Of a stretch of 9,304 nucleotides of DNA, positions 5,019 through 9,304 are shown piece after piece. Source of the stretch: JACMNW01 sp031413495 (GTDB lineage Bacteria; Pseudomonadota; Alphaproteobacteria; Rhodobacterales; Rhodobacteraceae); assembly GCA_031413495.1 (NCBI GenBank), contig JANOFE010000007.1, positions 1-9,304 of the forward strand, read 5' to 3'. Positions within the stretch are counted from its first letter, which is position 1. Each line of letters opens with the position of its first letter. The position numbers and the translations under genes were made by a program. A model generated the notes under the pieces. It had not been told where the DNA came from and searched no databases. It saw nothing but the letters and a program-made list of their open reading frames with translations.

Positions 5019-6496
5019 CAAACGCAAATATGCTGACCATTGCGGGGGCGCGGGATGCGCTGCGCAAGGGTGATTTGACAGCGGTTGATTTGACCATGGC
5101 CTGCCTGACGGCGATTGATGCGGGCGATGGGTTGAATGCGTTTGTGCATAAGACGCCGGAGATTGCGCTGGGGCAGGCGCGGGCGGCAGACGTTCGGATT
5201 GCGGCGGGGGATGCGCCTGCAATGTGCGGAATACCGCTTGGGATCAAGGATTTGTTCTGCACCAAGGGGGTGGCGTCACAGGCCGGGTCGAACATTCTGG
5301 CGGGGTTTAAGCCGGAATACGAGTCTACTGTGACAAGCCAACTGTTTGGTGCGGGTGCGGTGATGTTGGGCAAGTTGAACATGGACGAATTTGCCATGGG
5401 GTCCAGCAATGAGACGTCTGTTTATGGCAATGCAGTGAACCCTTGGCGGGTGGACGCGCGGTTGCTGACGCCCGGTGGATCGTCGGGTGGGTCTGCGGCG
5501 GCGGTGGCGGCGGATTTGTGTCTGGCGGCGACGGGGACGGATACTGGCGGGTCGATACGCCAGCCCGCGGCGTTTACCGGGATTGTGGGGATCAAGCCGA
5601 CCTATGGGCGGGTGTCGCGCTGGGGGGTGGTGGCGTTTGCGTCCAGCCTTGATCAAGCCGGGCCGATGACCAAAACCGTGCGCGATGCGGCGATCATGTT
5701 GGGCGCTATGGCCGGGCATGACACGAAGGATTCGACATCTGCGAATTTGCCAGTGCCGGATTTTGAGGCGGCGTTGACCGAGGATATTCGCGGCAAAAAG
5801 ATCGGGATTCCGCGCGAATACCGGATGGACGGGATGCCAGCAGAGATTGAGGCGTTGTGGGCCACGGGCGTGGCGATGATGAAGGATGCGGGGGCGGAGA
5901 TTGTCGATATCACCCTGCCGCATACGAAATATGCGCTGCCTACGTATTACGTGGTCGCGCCTGCGGAAGCGTCGAGCAACCTCGCGCGGTATGACGGGGT
6001 GCGCTATGGCCACCGCGCGAAGCTGGCGGCGGGCGATGGTATTACGGAAATGTATGAGAAGACCCGCGCCGAAGGCTTTGGGCCAGAGGTGCAGCGGCGC
6101 ATTATGATTGGCACCTATGTGCTGTCGGCCGGGTTTTATGACGCCTATTACAACCGCGCACGTAAGGTGCGGGCCTTGATCAAGCAGGATTTCGAGGCGG
6201 TGTTTGCGAAGGGTGTGGATGCGATTTTGACGCCTGCCACGCCATCAGCCGCGTTTGGGTTGGGCGAGATGGCAAATGCGGACCCTATTCAGATGTATTT
6301 GAACGATGTGTTCACGGTGACGGTGAACCTGGCGGGATTGCCGGGTATTGCGGTGCCGGTGGGTCTGGATGCCAAGGGGTTGCCCTTGGGCTTGCAGCTG
6401 ATCGGGCGGCCTTGGGAAGAGGGCGATTTGCTTAATCACGCCTATGTGCTGGAACGCAGCGCGGGCTTTGTGGCCAAACCGCAAAAATGGTGGTAG
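5015..6496 (+). CDS. gatA: Aspartyl/glutamyl-tRNA(Asn/Gln) amidotransferase subunit A
   Basis: GatA is the glutaminase subunit that releases ammonia from glutamine and channels it to GatB. The 493-residue product is full length for the family. The amidase-signature triad is present: Lys78 in GIPLGIKD, cis-Ser156 in TPGGSSGGSA, and nucleophile Ser180 in GTDTGGSIRQPA. The segment VGIKPTYGRVSRWGVV, the following SSLDQAGP, and the C-terminal ITEMYEKTRAEGFGPEVQRR and LPGIAVPVGL are further landmarks. It starts within the last codons of gatC (ATGA overlap) and ends 35 bases before the lipoprotein gene. With GatC, its presence implies that this organism makes Gln-tRNA, Asn-tRNA or both by the indirect route. 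Confidence 0.97.
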   Translation: MTNANMLTIAGARDALRKGDLTAVDLTMACLTAIDAGDGLNAFVHKTPEIALGQARAADVRIAAGDAPAMCGIPLGIKDLFCTKGVASQAGSNILAGFKPEYESTVTSQLFGAGAVMLGKLNMDEFAMGSSNETSVYGNAVNPWRVDARLLTPGGSSGGSAAAVAADLCLAATGTDTGGSIRQPAAFTGIVGIKPTYGRVSRWGVVAFASSLDQAGPMTKTVRDAAIMLGAMAGHDTKDSTSANLPVPDFEAALTEDIRGKKIGIPREYRMDGMPAEIEALWATGVAMMKDAGAEIVDITLPHTKYALPTYYVVAPAEASSNLARYDGVRYGHRAKLAAGDGITEMYEKTRAEGFGPEVQRRIMIGTYVLSAGFYDAYYNRARKVRALIKQDFEAVFAKGVDAILTPATPSAAFGLGEMANADPIQMYLNDVFTVTVNLAGLPGIAVPVGLDAKGLPLGLQLIGRPWEEGDLLNHAYVLERSAGFVAKPQKWW

Positions 6497-6531
6497 GGGC
6501 TGCGGAAATGTTATCCACAGGTAGGTTTGCC

Positions 6532-7281
6532 ATGCGTTTGCCCGTTTCCATGATCCTGTTGCTGGGCCTTGCTGCCTGCACAGCCCCGGTGCCGGATTCG
6601 GGGCAGGGCGTTGGATTTCAGGATTACACCAGCTACCAAAGCAGCCGCGAAGCGACCTTGGCTGGTGCTGCGGCACCCGGCACGCCAATCGTGCCCACAT
6701 CTGGATTTTCCACCGCCGCAGTCGGGGCCGCGATTGATGCCGCCGATGGGCGTCGTGCGCTGCCGCAAACGGCTGTCCAACAGCCGGGGTCACCCCTGCA
6801 AGGGGCGGTGATCGGGTCCACCACCGGCGTCCGTCCGCGTGGCAATGCCCCGGCGGGCATTCAGGTGGAAAGTGGCGAAGTGGGGGCCGGTCAGGCGGGC
6901 ATTTCGGACGAGAACGACTTTGAGGCGGTAAAAGCGCGCGAGACGATTGAAAGCGACGCTGCACGCATTGCAGAAAACCGCGCGCAGTATCAGGTGGTGC
7001 AGCCGGGCGCCTTGCCGCAACGATCCGGCGATAGCGGGCCGAACATTGTGGAATATGCGCTGGCAACCACACATGCGCCGGGCACACAATTGCACAAGCG
7101 GTCTGGTTTCCGGGCGAATAAAGCGGCGGCAGCCTGCGCAAAATTTGGATCGTCCGATCAGGCACAAGAGGCGTTCCTTGCCAAAGGCGGGCCAGACCGT
7201 GACAGGCAGGGCCTTGACCCGGATGGGGATGGCTTTGCGTGCGGCTGGGATCCGCGTCCCTTCCGCACGGCGCTGCAATAA
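6532..7281 (+). CDS. Putative lipoprotein with Excalibur-like calcium-binding C terminus
   Basis: The 249-residue product begins with a lipoprotein signal peptide, MRLPVSMILLLGLAAC, with lipobox LAAC and predicted acylated Cys16. A low-complexity Ala/Gly/Pro-rich region follows. Next comes a charged helical stretch (DENDFEAVKARETIESDAARIAENRAQ in two parts, about residues 140-172) that I recall as conserved in Rhodobacteraceae proteins of unknown function. Residues 190-249 contain two Cys (in AAAACAKFG and GFACGW) and the Asp-rich loop LDPDGDGFAC, which matches the Excalibur motif and may bind calcium. ATG 6532 is chosen because it starts the signal peptide. The longer frame from 6487 overlaps gatA and would spoil the signal. 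It probably sits in the periplasm anchored to a membrane. Specific function unknown. Confidence 0.8.
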   Translation: MRLPVSMILLLGLAACTAPVPDSGQGVGFQDYTSYQSSREATLAGAAAPGTPIVPTSGFSTAAVGAAIDAADGRRALPQTAVQQPGSPLQGAVIGSTTGVRPRGNAPAGIQVESGEVGAGQAGISDENDFEAVKARETIESDAARIAENRAQYQVVQPGALPQRSGDSGPNIVEYALATTHAPGTQLHKRSGFRANKAAAACAKFGSSDQAQEAFLAKGGPDRDRQGLDPDGDGFACGWDPRPFRTALQ

Positions 7282-7295
7282 GCGCGTCGTCACAG

Positions 7296-7970
7296 GTGTT
7301 GTCGCAGGTGTCGCCCAACTTTGGCGAGCGGCGGGGCGGGATGCGGCCAGAGCTGATCGTGCTGCATTACACGGCGATGGTCAGCTGCGAGGCAGCGTTC
7401 GCGCGGCTGTGCGACCCGGCTGCCGAAGTCTCTGCGCATTACCTGATTTCTGAACAGGGCGAGGTTCTGTGCCTTGTGCCCGAGGACAAGCGCGCCTGGC
7501 ATGCCGGGGCGGGGGTCTGGCGCGGGTTGCAGGATATCAATTCGCGGTCCATCGGAATCGAGCTGGCCAATGATGGTGCGCAACCCTTTGCAGCAGCCCA
7601 AATGCGCGCGCTTGATCGGCTGTTGGCCGAGGTGATGGCGCGTTGGGCCATCCCTGCGCAGGGCGTGATTGCGCATTCCGATATGGCACCGGGCCGCAAA
7701 GGCGATCCGGGGGCGCGGTTTGATTGGCGGCGCTTGGCACTGCAGGGGCTGGCGGTCTGGCCGCAGGCGGCAAAACCGCGTCCGACCGACGAATTCATGC
7801 CGAATGCGCACCGGTTTGGGTATCGGGACGCTGGCGGCGATCTTGTGCTTGCAGCATTTCGGCTGCGGTTCAGGCCATGGGCCAAGGGGCCACTGAACGA
7901 CGTGGATGCAGGCATGATGGCGGATTTGGCAGATCGGTTTGGCGTTGACGCAATGCAGCCATTGGCCTAA
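7296..7970 (+). CDS. AmpD-like N-acetylmuramoyl-L-alanine amidase
   Basis: The 224-residue product has the Amidase_2/AmpD fold, which cleaves the bond between N-acetylmuramic acid and L-alanine in peptidoglycan or anhydro-muropeptides. Zinc ligands are His24 (VLHYTAM), His127 and Asp137 (AHSDMAPGRKGDPG), with spacing as in E. coli AmpD. Glu89 (GIELAND) and Lys135 are the likely catalytic partners. The N-terminal SPNFGERRGG is typical. No signal peptide is visible, so a cytoplasmic recycling role is likely, though a wall-remodelling role cannot be excluded. The start is uncertain: the first ATG in frame is past the fold start, so a GTG (7239, 7296 or 7308) or TTG (7299) must be used. I chose GTG 7296, which leaves a 14-base gap after the lipoprotein gene; GTG 7239 would overlap it by 43 bases. 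About 60 residues follow the last zinc motif. Confidence 0.87.
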   Translation: MLSQVSPNFGERRGGMRPELIVLHYTAMVSCEAAFARLCDPAAEVSAHYLISEQGEVLCLVPEDKRAWHAGAGVWRGLQDINSRSIGIELANDGAQPFAAAQMRALDRLLAEVMARWAIPAQGVIAHSDMAPGRKGDPGARFDWRRLALQGLAVWPQAAKPRPTDEFMPNAHRFGYRDAGGDLVLAAFRLRFRPWAKGPLNDVDAGMMADLADRFGVDAMQPLA

Positions 7971-7973
7971 TGC
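7945..7973 (+). promoter_or_regulatory. Candidate rnpB promoter inside the amidase 3' end
   Basis: TTGACG (7945-7950, 5/6 to consensus), a 17-base spacer and TAATGC (7968-7973) lie so that transcription would begin about seven bases later, near 7980. That is exactly where the P1 stem of the RNase P RNA begins. The -10 box is poor by E. coli standards, but loose -10 boxes with good TTGAC -35 boxes are common in Rhodobacteraceae. The -10 overlaps the amidase stop codon. Confidence 0.55.
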
Positions 7974-7979
7974 GGCCCC

Positions 7980-8403
7980 TGTGCGGATGGCTGGATGACT
8001 GCGGGTGGCAACATTCGAGGAAAGTCCGGGCTCCATGAAGACAGGGTGCCGGGTAATGCCCGGCCGGGGCAACCCGAGGGAAAGCGCCACAGAGAAGAGA
8101 CTGCCGTGGTGTTGTGGGTTTGCCCGCGACACAAACCACGGCGATGGTGAAACGGTGGGGTAAGAGCCCACCACGGACCGGGCAACCGGGACGGTATGGC
8201 AAGCCCCACCCGGAGCAATGCCGAATAGGGGCCTCGCGCGGGCTGGTCCTTTGATCGCAAGGTCGAGGATACCGCCGCAGGGACCTTCAGCCCAGAGGCC
8301 CGGGTTGGCAGCTTGATCGCCTTGGTAACAAGAGCGGCAGAGGAATGGTCATCCAAGGGGGGAAACCCCCGGGACAGAACCCGGCTTACAGGCCATCCGC
8401 ACA
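7980..8403 (+). ncRNA. rnpB: RNase P RNA (type A)
   Basis: This is the catalytic RNA of RNase P, which removes 5' leaders from precursor tRNAs. The P1 stem closes the molecule: TGTGCGGATGGC (7980-7991) is fully complementary to GCCATCCGCACA (8392-8403). The universally conserved 5' half of P4 is at 8017-8033 (GAGGAAAGTCCGGGCTC). The conserved 3' partner is at 8374-8392 (ACAGAACCCGGCTTACAGG). CTTGGTAACAAG (8321-8332) fits an L15 loop with the GGU that pairs with tRNA CCA ends. The length, about 424 bases, suits alphaproteobacterial type A RNAs. The exact 3' end is uncertain by a few bases; a hairpin terminator follows at 8420. Confidence 0.95.
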
Positions 8404-8419
8404 GATGCAATCAAACGGA

Positions 8420-8447
8420 GCAGACCCCATGGGTCTGCAAGCCTTTT
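8420..8447 (+). terminator. Intrinsic terminator after rnpB
   Basis: GCAGACCC (8420-8427) and GGGTCTGC (8431-8438) form a perfect 8-bp stem with a CAT loop. A short T-run at 8444-8447 lies six bases downstream. The stem is strong but the T-run is short and offset, so some read-through into the following spacer is plausible. Confidence 0.6.
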
Positions 8448-8701
8448 CCAAGACCCTTCCGCCGAAGGGGCGAAAGGGATGCGCTTCGCGCAGGATACTT
8501 GATAACAGATGAATCATTTGCATCCACTTTGGCTTGAATATCCGCGCCCGCAGGGCAAACGGCCCGCAAGGGGGAATGGCTTGCACGCCTGCGGGTGCTA
8601 TTTTGTTAGGGGTCGCGCGATTTACTGGAAAACCGGAAATCACTTTTCCTTATCGCGCTCCGCAAGATTGCCGTTAGATCACCGCGAACGGTGTTTGGCT
8701 G
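8448..8701 (+). other. Hairpin-rich spacer between rnpB and rpmG
   Basis: No convincing gene lies here. A 77-codon frame at 8509-8742 has no ribosome binding site and runs through RNA structures. Visible hairpins are CCCTTC/GAAGGG (8454-8469), TGCGC/GCGCA (8480-8492), a long one at 8544-8598, and CACCG/CGGTG around CGAA (8680-8693). The order is compatible with a small RNA, with tandem terminators behind rnpB, or with an unrecognised leader element. Confidence 0.4.
8544..8607 (+). terminator. Long branched hairpin followed by T-rich tract, terminator or small-RNA 3' end
   Basis: GCGCCCGCAGG (8544-8554) pairs with CCTGCGGGTGC (8588-8598), an 11-bp stem with one G-U pair. Inside it, GCAAG (8566-8570) pairs with CTTGC (8580-8584). 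TATTTTGTT (8600-8608) follows directly on the plus strand. This could stop read-through from rnpB or form the 3' end of an unannotated small RNA. Confidence 0.45.
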
Positions 8702-8729
8702 TTGACTCTGCCGGTGCCATCCGTAAAAG
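8702..8729 (+). promoter_or_regulatory. Candidate rpmG promoter
   Basis: TTGACT (8702-8707, 5/6), a 16-base spacer and TAAAAG (8724-8729, 4/6) predict a start near 8736, giving a leader of about 50 bases before the rpmG ATG. The combination of a good TTGAC box and a loose -10 box is the same as at the rnpB promoter. Confidence 0.5.
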
Positions 8730-8786
8730 GCGGCTTCAATGAATTTTTCGGGGGGCTGACTGCGCCCTGATCCAGGAGCTAAGACA

Positions 8787-8954
8787 ATGGCGAAACCCGC
8801 AACCATCAAGATCCGCCTGAACTCGACAGCGGGGACCGGGCATTTTTATGTGACCAAAAAGAATGCCCGCACCATGACCGATAAGATGGTTGTGAAGAAA
8901 TACGATCCCGTAAAGCGCGAGCATGTGGAATACAAGGAAGGCAAGATCAAGTAA
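8787..8954 (+). CDS. rpmG: 50S ribosomal protein L33
   Basis: The 55-residue product is a structural protein of the large ribosomal subunit near the E site. MAKPATIKIRLNSTAGTG, the YVTKKNAR motif and the C-terminal KYDPVKREHVEYKEGKIK cover the whole family. It has no CxxC pairs, so it is the zinc-independent (C-minus) form that is normal in alphaproteobacteria. AGGAG (8774-8778) is eight bases before ATG 8787. The gene is flanked by its own promoter and a strong terminator, so it appears to be transcribed alone. Confidence 0.97.
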   Translation: MAKPATIKIRLNSTAGTGHFYVTKKNARTMTDKMVVKKYDPVKREHVEYKEGKIK

Positions 8955-8978
8955 GATCTGGCTTTTTGGTAAGATGCG

Positions 8979-9009
8979 GGGCCGTCCTTTGGGGCGGCCC
9001 TTTTCTTTT
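8979..9009 (+). terminator. Intrinsic terminator after rpmG
   Basis: GGGCCGTCC (8979-8987) pairs with GGGCGGCCC (8992-9000) in a 9-bp stem with one G-U pair and a TTTG loop. TTTTCTTTT (9001-9009) follows immediately. This is the clearest intrinsic terminator in the window. Confidence 0.9.
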
Positions 9010-9035
9010 GGTCGTTTTCGCCCATCTTGGTGGGT

Positions 9036-9304
9036 ATGACCTTGACCCTGACCCTGCGCGCGGCCCGGCTTTCCGATTTGTCGGCCGTTGATACGCTGCT
9101 TGCCCGCAGTTATCCGCGTCTTTTGGCTGCGGACTACCCGCCGTCGGTCATGGTGACGGCGTTACCAATCATTTCCCGCGCGCGCCCAGAATTGCTGACG
9201 TCGGGGCGGTTCTTTCTGGCCTTTGGGCCGGAGGGCCAATTGGTGGGAGCAGGTGGGTGGAGCGGCGCCGCCCCGGAGCCATCAGACCAGCCGGAAGGCC
9301 GCCC
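9036..9304 (+). CDS. GNAT family N-acetyltransferase (N-terminal part, cut by window end)
   Basis: The visible 89 codons run to the window end without a stop. The start MTLTLTLRAARLSDLSAVDTL has the beta1-alpha1 pattern of GNAT enzymes (LRxAxxxDLxAVxxL). It is followed by LLARSYPRLLAADYPP and, after residue 60, the beta strands FFLAFGPEGQLVGAGGW, where GNAT proteins turn into the core sheet. The acetyl-CoA-binding motif A lies beyond the window. ATG 9036 has only a weak, too-close GGTGGG upstream, and TTG 9027 or GTG 9030 in frame are possible. The acceptor substrate cannot be told from this part. Confidence 0.8.
   Translation, partial: MTLTLTLRAARLSDLSAVDTLLARSYPRLLAADYPPSVMVTALPIISRARPELLTSGRFFLAFGPEGQLVGAGGWSGAAPEPSDQPEGR

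Noticed and set aside
5276..6013. A 245-codon minus-strand frame inside gatA
   Set aside because: Arg/His-rich shadow of the gatA codon pattern.
6511..6519. Perfect DnaA box TTATCCACA between gatA and the lipoprotein gene
   Set aside because: Only one copy, with no AT-rich unwinding region or further boxes around it and no dnaA, dnaN or parAB nearby. A single 9-mer can occur by chance, so it is not an origin; local DnaA regulation cannot be tested here.
6245..7318. A 357-codon minus-strand frame opposite gatA and the lipoprotein gene
   Set aside because: It is long but full of Arg/His/Pro with no domain, and both sense genes are strongly supported.
7290..8174. A 294-codon minus-strand frame across the amidase gene and rnpB
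   Set aside because: It runs through the conserved RNase P RNA and a supported gene, so it is a chance open frame.
8509..8742. A 77-codon plus-strand frame between rnpB and rpmG
   Set aside because: No ribosome binding site, odd composition, and it crosses a strong hairpin with a T-rich tail and the rpmG promoter. Kept as a spacer and not called a gene.
1..9304. CRISPR arrays, insertion sequences, tRNA genes and phage genes
   Set aside because: I saw no direct-repeat arrays, transposase motifs, tRNA cloverleaf features or integrase-like sequences on reading both strands.

Overview
The window looks like ordinary chromosome from a Rhodobacteraceae member (Roseobacter/Rhodobacter group, Alphaproteobacteria). 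The evidence is high GC, GCG/GCC-rich codon use, GatCA for the indirect tRNA amidotransfer pathway, a cysteine-less alphaproteobacterial-type L33, a type A RNase P RNA, and TTGAC-type -35 boxes with loose -10 boxes. I see no phage, insertion sequence, CRISPR array or plasmid signal.

Layout. Positions 2-972 (minus) hold an XpaC-like membrane protein preceded by a 27-codon membrane micro-ORF that is translationally coupled to it. Positions 1095-2096 (minus) hold an RsuA/RluB-type 23S rRNA pseudouridine synthase with a lysine/proline/alanine-rich tail. It diverges from the tRNA adenosine deaminase tadA (2242-2694, plus). Positions 2695-3046 lack a conventional gene but contain a good promoter, a strong ribosome binding site, an unrecognised 28-codon ORF ending in a stable hairpin, and a second long inverted repeat. 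A small DUF1127-like gene follows (3047-3265). A UPF0173 metallo-beta-lactamase-fold hydrolase converges on it (3291-3986, minus).

From 4043 a plus-strand run of five tightly packed genes follows: ceramidase-family membrane hydrolase, gatC, gatA (4-base overlap), a lipoprotein with an Excalibur-like C terminus, and an AmpD-like N-acetylmuramoyl-L-alanine amidase. The RNase P RNA gene rnpB (about 7980-8403) comes directly after, and its promoter appears to sit in the 3' end of the amidase gene. A 383-base spacer rich in hairpins leads to rpmG (8787-8954) with a strong intrinsic terminator, then a GNAT acetyltransferase cut by the window end.

Functional theme. Much of the window serves translation: rRNA pseudouridylation, wobble inosine formation, Gln/Asn-tRNA amidation, tRNA 5' processing and a ribosomal protein. 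Envelope and lipid enzymes are interspersed (ceramidase, amidase, lipoprotein, XpaC). No clear new multi-gene system is visible. The most promising unexplained items are the two micro-ORFs and the structured intervals 2740-3046 and 8404-8700.
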